Assembly: GCA_030531205.1 (NCBI GenBank)
Contig: JAUNOC010000006.1
Location: 37,553-101,552 of the forward strand
Direction of reading: 5' to 3'
From: Phascolarctobacterium sp.
GTDB taxonomy: Bacteria; Bacillota; Negativicutes; Acidaminococcales; Acidaminococcaceae
DNA: 64,000 bases
Shown: one piece after another, positions 14,440-24,667 of the stretch
How positions within the stretch are numbered: the stretch's first letter is position 1
How the letters are laid out: the number at the start of each line of letters is the position of its first letter
Translations under genes and position numbers: made by a program
The notes under the pieces: model-generated
Seen by the model: the letters and a program-made list of their open reading frames with translations, nothing else
Database searches by the model: none
Told to the model about the DNA's origin: nothing

Positions 14440-14991
14440 ATGATGCATAAGGATGATGTGAAAAAAATTTTGCTCACGGAAGAGCAAATTCAAACAAGGA
14501 TGAAAGAATTGGGAGCACAGATTACCAAAGATTATCAAGGGAAAAATCTTCTGGTTATTGGCTTGTTGAAAGGTGCGGCATGGACGGTTACAGATTTAAC
14601 CCGCTACATTGATTTGCCGCTCAGGGTAGAATTTATGGTGGCTTCCAGTTATGGCAACAGTACGGAAACCAGCGGTTCAGTCAAGATACATTTAGATGTG
14701 CATGACGATTTGCGTGGTAAGGATGTCCTGCTTGTGGATGATATAGTGGACAGTGGGATTACCTTTGGTGCCATTGTAAAGATATTACAACAGAATCATC
14801 CCAACAGTGTGAAAACTCTTGCTTTCTGTGATAAAGCAGAACGCCGTGTGAATGGGTTTGAATGTGATTATGTTGGATTTAAGATTCCCGATGAATTTGT
14901 AGTCGGTTATGGCTTGGATTATGCAGGGGATTATCGTAATCTGCCTTTTATCGGTGTGCTGAAAAGCAGTGTCTATGCCAAGGCAAAATAA
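14440..14991 (+). CDS. hpt: Hypoxanthine phosphoribosyltransferase
   Basis: 183 residues from ATG 14440 (or 14443), preceded by TAGGAGGT. The PRPP-binding motif VLLVDDIVDSGIT and the flexible loop region MVASSYGNSTETSG are intact, along with the aromatic purine-stacking end VGYGLDYAGDYRNLPFIG. It salvages hypoxanthine and guanine to IMP and GMP. It sits between tilS and ftsH, the conserved order. Confidence 0.95.
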   Translation: MMHKDDVKKILLTEEQIQTRMKELGAQITKDYQGKNLLVIGLLKGAAWTVTDLTRYIDLPLRVEFMVASSYGNSTETSGSVKIHLDVHDDLRGKDVLLVDDIVDSGITFGAIVKILQQNHPNSVKTLAFCDKAERRVNGFECDYVGFKIPDEFVVGYGLDYAGDYRNLPFIGVLKSSVYAKAK

Positions 14992-15003
14992 GAGGAGGAC
15001 ATT

Positions 15004-16875
15004 TTGAGCAAGTTTATTCGTAATATAATTTTCTATCTGATGGTAGTGATTGTGGGCATGTGGATGTTTGATTATTATTCCGCAGCCAAACCACCTTTGG
15101 CACAGAAAAATGAAATCAATTATTCAACTTTTCTGCAACAGGTGGATAACAATCAAGTGGCAAGTGTGGTGGTTTTGGACAATACCATTACAGGCAAGAC
15201 CAAGGACGGCAAAGAATTCAGTGTTTTAATTCCGCCCTATGATAATACGGTAATGAGCCGTATGGAAAAAAATAATGTGGATATTACCATTGACAAGGAA
15301 CCGCAATCTCCTTGGTGGTTGAATATTTTAAGTAATATTCTGCCCATGCTTTTGATTGTGGGACTATGGTTCTTCATTATGAACAACGGCGGTGGTGGCA
15401 GGGGCATTATGAATTTTGGACGTTCCAGTGCCCGTCGTGTTGATGAATCCAAAATGAAAGTCCGCTTTGAAGATGTGGCAGGTGCGGATGAGGCCAAGCA
15501 GGAACTGTCAGAAGTGGTGGAATTTTTGAAAGAACCTGCAAAGTATAATGAATTGGGAGCAAAAATACCTAAAGGGGTTTTACTTTATGGTCCTCCCGGT
15601 ACAGGTAAAACTTTGCTTGCGAAGGCGGTGGCTGGGGAGGCAGGTGTGCCCTTTTTCAGCATCAGCGGTTCTGACTTTGTGGAAATGTTTGTAGGCGTGG
15701 GTGCCAGCAGGGTGCGGAGTTTGTTTGATACCGCAAAGAAGAATGCTCCTTGCATCGTTTTCATTGACGAAATTGATGCTGTGGGTCGTCAGCGTGGAGC
15801 AGGACTTGGCGGCGGACATGACGAAAGGGAACAAACTCTTAATCAGTTGTTGGTAGAAATGGATGGCTTTGAGGGCAATTCCGGCATCATTATGATTGCC
15901 GCTACCAACAGACCGGATATTCTTGACCCGGCTTTGTTGCGTCCCGGCCGTTTTGACAGGCAGATTGTAGTTGACCGTCCGGATATTAAAGGACGTGAGG
16001 CAATTTTGAAAGTTCATATCAAAGGCAAACCGGTTGGTGATGACGTGAAATTAGATATTCTTGCTGCCCGCACCCCCGGTTTCACAGGTGCGGATTTAAG
16101 CAATTTAGTTAATGAAGCCGCTTTAATGACCGCAAGGAAAAATAAGAAAACTATCAATATGCCGGAAATGGAAGAAGCGGCAGAGCGTGTCATTATGGGA
16201 CCGGAGCGTAAGAGCAGGGTTATCAGCGACAAGGAAAAACGCCTTACTGCTTATCATGAGGGCGGGCATACAGTTTTAGGTATGCTATTGCCACACACTG
16301 ACCCTGTGCATAAGGTTACTATCATTCCCCGTGGCAGGGCTGGCGGTTACACCTTGAGTTTGCCGATGGAAGACAAATATTATGCCACTAAAAGCGAAAT
16401 GCTGGATGAATTGAAAGTGCTTCTGGGTGGCAGGGTGGCAGAGGCGTTGGTCTTGAAAGAAATTTCCAGCGGGGCTTCTAACGATTTGCAGAGGGCAACC
16501 CAACTGGCTCATCAAATGGTTTGCACCTATGGCATGAGCGAAAAATTGGGCCCTGTAACCTACGGCCGTGGTGAAAGTCAAGTATTCTTGGGCCGTGATT
16601 ATGCCCGTGATAAAGAATATTCTGAAGTGGTGGCGGCAGAGATTGACGAAGAAGTACGCAACATTATCGGTCAGGCATATAAAGACACGGAAAAACTTTT
16701 GTCCGACAATATAGATAAACTGCATTGTTTGGCACAAGCACTTATAGAACGGGAAACTTTGGAACGGGAAGAAATTAATAATTTGATGCAATATGGAACT
16801 ATCACAGCACCAGTCCCTGAAACAGAAACAACCGTTTCTGACACAGGAACAAATCAACCGGAAACTGAAAACTAA
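15004..16875 (+). CDS. ftsH: ATP-dependent zinc metalloprotease FtsH
   Basis: 623 residues from TTG 15004, behind AGAGGAGGA. Two N-terminal membrane segments (about 5-24 and 101-122) frame a small external domain; then AAA+ with [20 protein letters not shown] and the [23 protein letters not shown]. The zinc site reads [11 protein letters not shown], with HEGGH rather than the common HEAGH; the catalytic HExxH is kept. It degrades membrane and regulatory proteins. The C-terminal tail ([10 protein letters not shown] onwards) is unusual and overlaps birA in another frame. Confidence 0.96.
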   Translation: MSKFIRNIIFYLMVVIVGMWMFDYYSAAKPPLAQKNEINYSTFLQQVDNNQVASVVVLDNTITGKTKDGKEFSVLIPPYDNTVMSRMEKNNVDITIDKEPQSPWWLNILSNILPMLLIVGLWFFIMNNGGGGRGIMNFGRSSARRVDESKMKVRFEDVAGADEAKQELSEVVEFLKEPAKYNELGAKIPKGVLLYGPPGTGKTLLAKAVAGEAGVPFFSISGSDFVEMFVGVGASRVRSLFDTAKKNAPCIVFIDEIDAVGRQRGAGLGGGHDEREQTLNQLLVEMDGFEGNSGIIMIAATNRPDILDPALLRPGRFDRQIVVDRPDIKGREAILKVHIKGKPVGDDVKLDILAARTPGFTGADLSNLVNEAALMTARKNKKTINMPEMEEAAERVIMGPERKSRVISDKEKRLTAYHEGGHTVLGMLLPHTDPVHKVTIIPRGRAGGYTLSLPMEDKYYATKSEMLDELKVLLGGRVAEALVLKEISSGASNDLQRATQLAHQMVCTYGMSEKLGPVTYGRGESQVFLGRDYARDKEYSEVVAAEIDEEVRNIIGQAYKDTEKLLSDNIDKLHCLAQALIERETLEREEINNLMQYGTITAPVPETETTVSDTGTNQPETEN

Positions 16876-17626
16876 ATGGTTGGGCAGGTCACTTTGCTGT
16901 CAGGAAAGTGTTGAATCTACCAATAATCTTGCCAAGCAGTTGGCCAAACAAAATGCTCCTCACGGACTCTTGATTATCAGCGAGGAACAAACCGGCGGCA
17001 AAGGCAGAATCGGTCGTGGCTGGGCATCCCCCAAAAGTAAGGGGCTTTGGCTCAGTGTTCTGTTGCGTCCTAATCTCTTGCCACAGGATGCCCCGAAATC
17101 TACACTTTTGGCGGCAGTGGCAGTTTGTCAGGCAGTGAATACTGTGGCAGGTGTACAAGCCAAAATTAAATGGCCCAATGATATATTGCTCAACGGGAAA
17201 AAACTGGTGGGCATCCTTTCGGAAATGGGTGCTGAATATGGCAAGTTAAATTATGTGGTTATCGGAATTGGACTCAACACTAATGCCGAGCGACAAGATT
17301 TTCCAACGGATGTGCAGGATATAGCCATTTCTTTGCATCAGGCAGCCACCAAAGAATTTTCCAGAGATGAGGTTTTGGCGGAGATTTTGTGGCAAATGGA
17401 AAAATTGGTAGAAGAAGCAGAAACAAAGGGGTTTGCAAGCATTTTAGAACAGTGGCGGAAAATGAATTGCACCACTGGGAACAAAGTGAAAGTAATTGCC
17501 CAAGACGAAACATATTTAGGTAAAGCATTGGATATTGATGAAACAGGTATGTTGATTGTAGAAAGAGAAAACGGAGTGATTGACAAAGTGGTGGCGGGGG
17601 ATGTGTCTATCCGCTACGCAGAATGA
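16793..17626 (+). CDS. birA: Biotin-[acetyl-CoA-carboxylase] ligase (single-domain BirA)
   Basis: 277 residues from ATG 16793; the conserved part begins about residue 18 ([13 protein letters not shown] ... SVESTNNLAKQLA), so an internal non-ATG start is possible. Motifs: GGKGRIGRGWASPKGKG-like loop (EEQTGGKGRIGRGW), KWPNDILLNGKKLVGIL, GIGLNTN. It attaches biotin to the carboxylase carrier protein; no N-terminal HTH is present, so it is not a repressor. The first 83 bases overlap the ftsH 3' end out of frame. Just upstream of coaX, as in many Firmicutes. Confidence 0.9.
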   Translation: MELSQHQSLKQKQPFLTQEQINRKLKTKWLGRSLCCQESVESTNNLAKQLAKQNAPHGLLIISEEQTGGKGRIGRGWASPKSKGLWLSVLLRPNLLPQDAPKSTLLAAVAVCQAVNTVAGVQAKIKWPNDILLNGKKLVGILSEMGAEYGKLNYVVIGIGLNTNAERQDFPTDVQDIAISLHQAATKEFSRDEVLAEILWQMEKLVEEAETKGFASILEQWRKMNCTTGNKVKVIAQDETYLGKALDIDETGMLIVERENGVIDKVVAGDVSIRYAE

Positions 17627-17635
17627 GGAGGTAAT

Positions 17636-18415
17636 ATGCTTCTGGTAATTGATGTGGGGAATACCAATATTGTGGCAGGGGTCTTTGACAACAAGGGAAA
17701 ATTAAAAGACCATTGGCGTTTTTCAACGGACCGTTCCAAAACGGCGGATGAGTTTGGTATTTTGCTTTGCGGAACTTTCGGGCATAAGGGTATTAAAACC
17801 AAGGATGTGGATGGCATTATTATCAGTAGTGTAGTGCCCCCGGTATTGGTGCCTGTAGTACATATGTGTGAAAGATATTTTGGACTGACTCCGGTTTTAG
17901 TAGGACCGGGAACTAAAAGCGGTATTGCAGTGCATTATGATAACCCCAGAGAAGTGGGGGCGGACAGAATTGTGAATGCCGCATCCGCTTTGCACAAATA
18001 CGGGAAAAAAGGCAAACCGATGATTGTAATTGATTTCGGTACGGCAACGACTTTTGATGCGTTGCTGCCTACTGGGGATTACCTTGGCGGAGCCATTGCT
18101 CCCGGCATTGGCATCAGCAGTGAGGCATTATTCAGCCGTACAGCAAAACTGCCACGTATTGAACTTTTAAAACCACGTAAAGTAATTTGCCGTAACACGG
18201 TGCGGAGTATGCAGTCCGGCATTATGTATGGTTATGTAGGGCTGATGGAGGGAATTGTTTCCAGAATGAAGAAGGAATTAGGCGATGATGCCTATGTTAT
18301 TGCCACAGGTGGTTTTGCTCATTCTATGGCAGCAGAATCCAAAATGATTGATGTGGTGGAGCCATTCTTAACGCTTGACGGTTTGAGAATACTTTATATG
18401 AAGAATAAGGAATAA
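17636..18415 (+). CDS. coaX: Type III pantothenate kinase
   Basis: 259 residues from ATG 17636, behind GAGGAGGT. It begins MLLVIDVGNTNIVAGVFD (phosphate-binding loop of the ASKHA fold) and holds EVGADRIVNAASA and VIDFGTATTFDAL with the catalytic Asp. It phosphorylates pantothenate in coenzyme A synthesis. It probably shares a transcript with birA (9-base gap). A strong hairpin follows its stop directly. Confidence 0.95.
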   Translation: MLLVIDVGNTNIVAGVFDNKGKLKDHWRFSTDRSKTADEFGILLCGTFGHKGIKTKDVDGIIISSVVPPVLVPVVHMCERYFGLTPVLVGPGTKSGIAVHYDNPREVGADRIVNAASALHKYGKKGKPMIVIDFGTATTFDALLPTGDYLGGAIAPGIGISSEALFSRTAKLPRIELLKPRKVICRNTVRSMQSGIMYGYVGLMEGIVSRMKKELGDDAYVIATGGFAHSMAAESKMIDVVEPFLTLDGLRILYMKNKE

Positions 18416-18446
18416 AAAATGGCTCGCGTGGCGAGCCATTTTTTTG
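18415..18446 (+). terminator. Terminator-like hairpin between coaX and dusB
   Basis: AAAAATGGCTCGC, loop GTG, GCGAGCCATTTTTTT. The dusB start codon lies only 5 bases beyond the T-run. Confidence 0.85.
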
Positions 18447-18450
18447 AATT

Positions 18451-19428
18451 ATGGAAGTAGGAAAAATTAAACTGCAGGTGCCTGTATTTTTGGCACCCAT
18501 GGCAGGGGTGACGGATCAACCTTTCCGTATTATTGCCAGGCGTATGGGCTGTGGTATGACTGTATCGGAAATGGTGAGCGCCCAGGGAATTAAATATCGG
18601 AACGAAAAAACAATGGATATGCTCCGCATTGCAGAGGAGGAACGGCCTACGGCTATTCAACTCTTCGGCAGTGAACCGCAGAAATTGGCAGAAGCCGCCA
18701 AAGTAGTGGAGGCAAGCGGAGCGGATGCCATTGATTTTAATATGGGTTGCCCGGTACAGAAAATTGTTGCTAATGGAGAGGGCAGCGCTTTAATGCGAAA
18801 TCCCCGATTAGCTGGAAAAATCTTGAGTGCTATGGTGCAGACGGTGAAAGTTCCTGTAACGGTGAAAATGCGGATTGGTTGGGATGAGGAACATTTGAAC
18901 GGGGTGGAATGTGCCAAGGTTGCGGAAAGTGCCGGTGTCAGTGCCATCGCAGTACACGGCAGGACAAAGGTACAATTTTACGAAGGAAAAGCCAACTGGG
19001 AGGAGATTGCCAAGATAAAGGCGGCGGTGCAAGTTCCTGTGATTGGCAATGGGGATATTTTTTCTTTGGAAGATGCCAAAAGAATGTTGGCTCAAACCGC
19101 TGTGGACGGAGTAATGGTGGGCAGGGGGGCGGACGGTAACCCCTGGATATTTCGGGATTTGGCGGCATATTTCACAAATAAACCCTTACCGGAAGCGCCA
19201 AGTGAGGATGAGCGTTTGAACTTGGCTTTGGAACATTTGGAAATGTTGGTGGCATACAAAGGGGAAGCGGTGGCGGTCAAAGAGTTCCGCCGGCATATGG
19301 GATGCTATATTAAGGGTATGCCCGGTGCCGCTGCCCAAAGAGCAAGGTTTTATAGCATTTCTACGAAAGGGAAATTTGTGGAAGAAGTGGAGAGATACAG
19401 GGATAATTTGCATAAAGATTGTTTGTAA
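18451..19428 (+). CDS. dusB: tRNA-dihydrouridine synthase
   Basis: 325 residues beginning MEVGKIKLQVPVFLAPMAGV, with FMN-binding motifs DFNMGCPVQKI (catalytic Cys), VTVKMRIGWD, AVHGRT and VMVGRGADGNPWIF. It reduces uridines in the D-loop of tRNA. The ATG at 18451 has no ribosome-binding site because a terminator hairpin immediately precedes it. The start is nevertheless at the usual distance from the conserved barrel. A second hairpin follows the gene. Confidence 0.92.
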   Translation: MEVGKIKLQVPVFLAPMAGVTDQPFRIIARRMGCGMTVSEMVSAQGIKYRNEKTMDMLRIAEEERPTAIQLFGSEPQKLAEAAKVVEASGADAIDFNMGCPVQKIVANGEGSALMRNPRLAGKILSAMVQTVKVPVTVKMRIGWDEEHLNGVECAKVAESAGVSAIAVHGRTKVQFYEGKANWEEIAKIKAAVQVPVIGNGDIFSLEDAKRMLAQTAVDGVMVGRGADGNPWIFRDLAAYFTNKPLPEAPSEDERLNLALEHLEMLVAYKGEAVAVKEFRRHMGCYIKGMPGAAAQRARFYSISTKGKFVEEVERYRDNLHKDCL

Positions 19429-19457
19429 AAGTCGGTTTTGTTAAAACCGACTTTTTA
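19427..19457 (+). terminator. Terminator after dusB
   Basis: AAAAGTCGGTTTT, loop GTT, AAAACCGACTTTTT. It overlaps the dusB stop codon. Confidence 0.85.
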
Positions 19458-19471
19458 AGTTTTCTTTATGT

Positions 19472-19501
19472 TTGACATTTGTTACCTTTTTATAATATAA
19501 T
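19472..19501 (+). promoter_or_regulatory. greA-lysS promoter
   Basis: TTGACA (19472-19477), 18-base spacer, TATAAT (19496-19501). The transcript would start near 19508, leaving about 45 bases before the GTG at 19552. Confidence 0.75.
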
Positions 19502-19551
19502 TACACTATTATATGTCTGAAAAAGGCAAAGTTTATAAAGGAGATGGGATT

Positions 19552-21574
<2,023 letters not shown>

Positions 21575-21588
21575 TTGGAGGTAAGAAA

Positions 21589-21972
21589 ATGTTTGGTAAT
21601 GGTGATAAAAAGGCAGAAGAAGTTCCTGCAACATCTAAGACACAGGAAGCACAAAAGTTTCTTTTGGCAGAAGATTCTGTTGTGAATGGGGATATTTCCA
21701 CAAATGAACCCGCAGTAATTAATGGTACAGTTGAGGGTAGTGTAACCATTGAAAATACTTTGAATATTGGGGCAAAGGGGGCTATCCGTGGTCCCGTATA
21801 TGTTGCTTTGGATGCCAAGATTGATGGAGTGATTACCGGTGATTTGACTTGCAAGGGGGCTGTGGTTTTAAGTGCTACAGCAAGTTTGACCGGTGATGTG
21901 CAATGCACTTCTTTAATTCTCACCAAGGGTGCTTATTTCTGTGGTAAGGTTGTTTGTACGGAAGTAAAATAA
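21589..21972 (+). CDS. Bactofilin (polymer-forming cytoskeletal protein)
   Basis: 127 residues. A flexible N-terminus precedes a regular right-handed beta-helix: VVNGDISTNEPAVINGTVEG, SVTIENTLNIGAKGAIRGP, VYVALDAKIDGVITGDLTCK. This repeat register is the bactofilin domain, which assembles nucleotide-independent filaments involved in cell shape or wall-enzyme placement. It lies 14 bases after lysS. Downstream is a dispersed repeat. Confidence 0.9.
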   Translation: MFGNGDKKAEEVPATSKTQEAQKFLLAEDSVVNGDISTNEPAVINGTVEGSVTIENTLNIGAKGAIRGPVYVALDAKIDGVITGDLTCKGAVVLSATASLTGDVQCTSLILTKGAYFCGKVVCTEVK

Positions 21973-22002
21973 AGACCAAATAATCAAAGAGCAAAGAGTA
22001 AA

Positions 22003-22120
22003 TATGGTAGGATGTTCCTGTGATTATAATTAGGTCTCAGGTGACAGGTATCAGGTTACAGGGAAAGTTGGCATAGTGCGGACTTGTTTATTTTTAATCA
22101 ACGGAACATTACACCATAAT
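22003..22120. repeat. Family A repeat, locus 3 (complete)
   Basis: Left arm TATGGTAGGATGTTCCTGTG then ATTATAAT; right arm TTTTTAATCAACGGAACATT then ACACCATAAT. The arms are inverted repeats. The interior has family C words (CAGGTGACAGGTATCAGG) and AAAGTTGGCATAGTGCGGAC, which matches the interior at 43931-43950 and 63806-63825. AAAGAGCAAAGA words precede it. Confidence 0.75.
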
Positions 22121-22178
22121 TTTAAGTTTTTAACTTTTAGCTTTTAGCTGCTTCAGTTAGAAGTTATTCGGAGGGGTT

Positions 22179-23042
22179 ATGAAATTAGATTTTACGAAAA
22201 TGCATGGGGCGGGCAATGACTATGTGTACGTGGATTGTACAGAAAAGGAATTGACCAACCCCGGCAAAATCAGTGAATATATCAGCCGTCATCATTTCAG
22301 TATTGGTTCTGACGGTTTGATTTTGATTATGAAATCAGACAAGGCAGATTTTCAAATGCGGATATTTAATGCGGATGCCAGTGAAGCGAAAATGTGTGGC
22401 AATGGTATCCGTTGTGTGGCAAAATATGTGTATGACCATAAGATGACTGACAAGACAACAATTACGGTTGAAACTCTTTCCGGTGTGAAGACCATTGATG
22501 TGAATGTGAAGGATGGTAAGGTTGTGAGTGCAAAAGTTGATATGGGCGAGCCCATTTTCAAGTGTGCGGACATTCCCATGATCAGTGACCACTTTATGTT
22601 TGTGGACCAGGGGCTGGCTATGGATAAAACGCAAAACGAGGTTTATAATGGCACCGCCATTTCCATGGGCAATCCGCATTTTGTTATTTTTGTAAAAGAT
22701 GTTGACAACTATCCTGTTACAGAATTGGGCCCGCGCATTGAGCATCATCCGTTGTTTCCTGAAGGGGTGAATGTTGAGTTTGTTCAAGTGATTGACAAGA
22801 ACACGGTGAAGTTCCGTGTATGGGAACGGGGCAGTGGTGAAACCATGGCCTGCGGTACTGGCGCCTGTGCTGTGTGTGTGGCTGCCAATATGTTGGGACA
22901 GGCCGGTAAGCAGGGTGAACCATTGACAGTTATTTGCAAGGGCGGTAATTTGACCATTACTCACGGTAATGACAATCATGTGTATTTGGAAGGCCCGGCT
23001 GAAGAGGCATTTAAGGGAACGGTGGAGGTGCCGGAGAACTAA
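22179..23042 (+). CDS. dapF: Diaminopimelate epimerase
   Basis: 287 residues from ATG 22179, behind CGGAGGGG. The two catalytic Cys motifs are KMCGNGIRCVAKYVYD and MACGTGACAVCVAANM; the N-terminus FTKMHGAGNDYVYVD is invariant in the family. It converts LL- to meso-diaminopimelate for lysine and peptidoglycan. It sits 2 bases before dapL, so the aminotransferase variant of the DAP pathway is encoded as an operon. Confidence 0.96.
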   Translation: MKLDFTKMHGAGNDYVYVDCTEKELTNPGKISEYISRHHFSIGSDGLILIMKSDKADFQMRIFNADASEAKMCGNGIRCVAKYVYDHKMTDKTTITVETLSGVKTIDVNVKDGKVVSAKVDMGEPIFKCADIPMISDHFMFVDQGLAMDKTQNEVYNGTAISMGNPHFVIFVKDVDNYPVTELGPRIEHHPLFPEGVNVEFVQVIDKNTVKFRVWERGSGETMACGTGACAVCVAANMLGQAGKQGEPLTVICKGGNLTITHGNDNHVYLEGPAEEAFKGTVEVPEN

Positions 23043-23044
23043 TT

Positions 23045-24247
23045 ATGGCTTATGCAAACGGATACTATTGCAATTTGAAAGAAACCTATCTTTTCACGGA
23101 GATTGCCAACAGGGTGAATACTTATGTGGCGGCACATCCTGAAAAGAAAATCATCCGGTTGGGGATTGGGGATGTAACCCTTCCTTTAGCCCCAGTAGTG
23201 ATTGAGGTACTGCACAAGGCAGTGGACGAGATGGGAGTTAAAGAAACGTTCCGTGGCTACGGCCCGGAACAAGGTTATGATTTCCTGCGTCAGGCCATCG
23301 CTAATTACTACGCTCAACGTGGTGTGGATCTGAGTTTGGATGAGATTTTTGTCAGTGACGGGGCCAAGAGTGATTGTGGCAATATCGGTGATATTTTCGC
23401 TGATACCAATGTTATGCTGATTCAGGACCCGGTATATCCTGTTTATCTTGATACCAACATTATGCGTGGCCGCAAGGTTATATATATGAACGCGACCCCG
23501 GAAAATAATTTTGCTCCCATGCCGGATAAAAAGGTGAAAGCGGATATCATTTACTTATGCAGTCCCAGTAATCCCACGGGAAGTGTTTATACCAAAGAAC
23601 AGTTGGCAAAATGGGTGGAGTACGCTTTGGAGAATAATGCTATTATTCTCTATGATTCTGCTTACGAGGCGTTTATTGATGGGGAAGAAATCCCTCACAG
23701 CATTTTTTCTGTTCCCGATGCTAAAAAATGTGCCATTGAATTTAACAGTTTTTCCAAAATTGCCGGGTTCACCGGTACCCGTTGCGGTTATGTGGTGGTG
23801 CCGAAGAATTTGGAACGGCAGACGGAAAATGGCAAGGTAATGAATTTGAATTCCATGTGGCTACGCCGTCAGACAACCAAGTTTAACGGGGTACCATATA
23901 TCGTGCAGAGGGCAGCGGAGGCCTCTCTGTCTAAAGACGGTTTGCAACAGTGTTGGGAGAATATTGCCTACTACAAAGAAAACGCCCGTATTATGATGAA
24001 GGGCTTTGATGAGTGCGGCATTAAATATTATGGCGGAGTTCATTCCCCCTATCTTTGGATACAATGTCCCGGCGGTATGAAGAGTTGGGATTTCTTTGAT
24101 GAACTTCTGGCAAAGGCCAATGTGGTGGGAACACCGGGCTCCGGCTTTGGAGTGAACGGGGAAGGATTTTTACGGTTGACTTCCTTCGGCAGCAGGGAAA
24201 ATACCATTGAGGCCATGGAACGGATTGTGGCGGTATTCAAAAAATAA
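23045..24247 (+). CDS. dapL: LL-diaminopimelate aminotransferase
   Basis: 400 residues, a fold-type I PLP enzyme. Motifs: GDVTLPLAP, SDGAKSDCGNIGD, CSPSNPTGSVYT and the PLP lysine in NSFSKIAGFTGTRCGY. It makes LL-diaminopimelate directly from tetrahydrodipicolinate, bypassing the succinylase and acetylase routes. DapL is common in anaerobic Firmicutes, chlamydiae and plants. Confidence 0.95.
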   Translation: MAYANGYYCNLKETYLFTEIANRVNTYVAAHPEKKIIRLGIGDVTLPLAPVVIEVLHKAVDEMGVKETFRGYGPEQGYDFLRQAIANYYAQRGVDLSLDEIFVSDGAKSDCGNIGDIFADTNVMLIQDPVYPVYLDTNIMRGRKVIYMNATPENNFAPMPDKKVKADIIYLCSPSNPTGSVYTKEQLAKWVEYALENNAIILYDSAYEAFIDGEEIPHSIFSVPDAKKCAIEFNSFSKIAGFTGTRCGYVVVPKNLERQTENGKVMNLNSMWLRRQTTKFNGVPYIVQRAAEASLSKDGLQQCWENIAYYKENARIMMKGFDECGIKYYGGVHSPYLWIQCPGGMKSWDFFDELLAKANVVGTPGSGFGVNGEGFLRLTSFGSRENTIEAMERIVAVFKK

Positions 24248-24256
24248 GGAGAAGTT

Positions 24257-24667
24257 ATGAAAAAATTAATTACAGTTTTCACAATGCTTGGGGTGATGCT
24301 TGTGTCCGGCTTGGCTTTGGCATCCAACGGCAGTTTGCTGGATATGGAAGAAACCTTTGTAACCAATTTTTGGGATAAGGGCAATTACAAATTGGTGGAG
24401 CCGTTGTTAAGCGATACGATTAAGGCAGATTTTAATGAGAGTGCCTATAAGCAATTCCGTAAAGAAGTGAATGACAAATGCGGTAAGATGACTTACAAAA
24501 AATTCCGTGTTTATGAAAAAATGGATGATGCGGATGTGGTACAGTACGAAGTGAAATTTGCCAAAGATAAAAATCCTTACATTTTTGAATTTGCTTTTGA
24601 TGTTTCTACCGGAAAACCCTTGCTGGTGAATTATGAGTTAGTAACACTTGTGGAACAAAATGGATAA
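24257..24667 (+). CDS. Secreted protein of unknown function (DUF3887-like)
   Basis: 136 residues from ATG 24257 (TAAGGAGAAG upstream). A signal peptide (about 1-22, ending SGLALA) precedes a domain starting NGSLLDMEETFVTNFWDKGN and holding KQFRKEVNDKCGKMTYKKF. The pattern resembles small exported NTF2-like/DUF3887 proteins, but I am unsure. It follows dapL by 9 bases and overlaps polA by 8. Confidence 0.7.
   Translation: MKKLITVFTMLGVMLVSGLALASNGSLLDMEETFVTNFWDKGNYKLVEPLLSDTIKADFNESAYKQFRKEVNDKCGKMTYKKFRVYEKMDDADVVQYEVKFAKDKNPYIFEFAFDVSTGKPLLVNYELVTLVEQNG

Noticed and set aside
16200..16300. Loss of the FtsH zinc site because HEAGH reads HEGGH
   Set aside because: The catalytic HExxH residues are retained; the Ala to Gly change does not remove a ligand.
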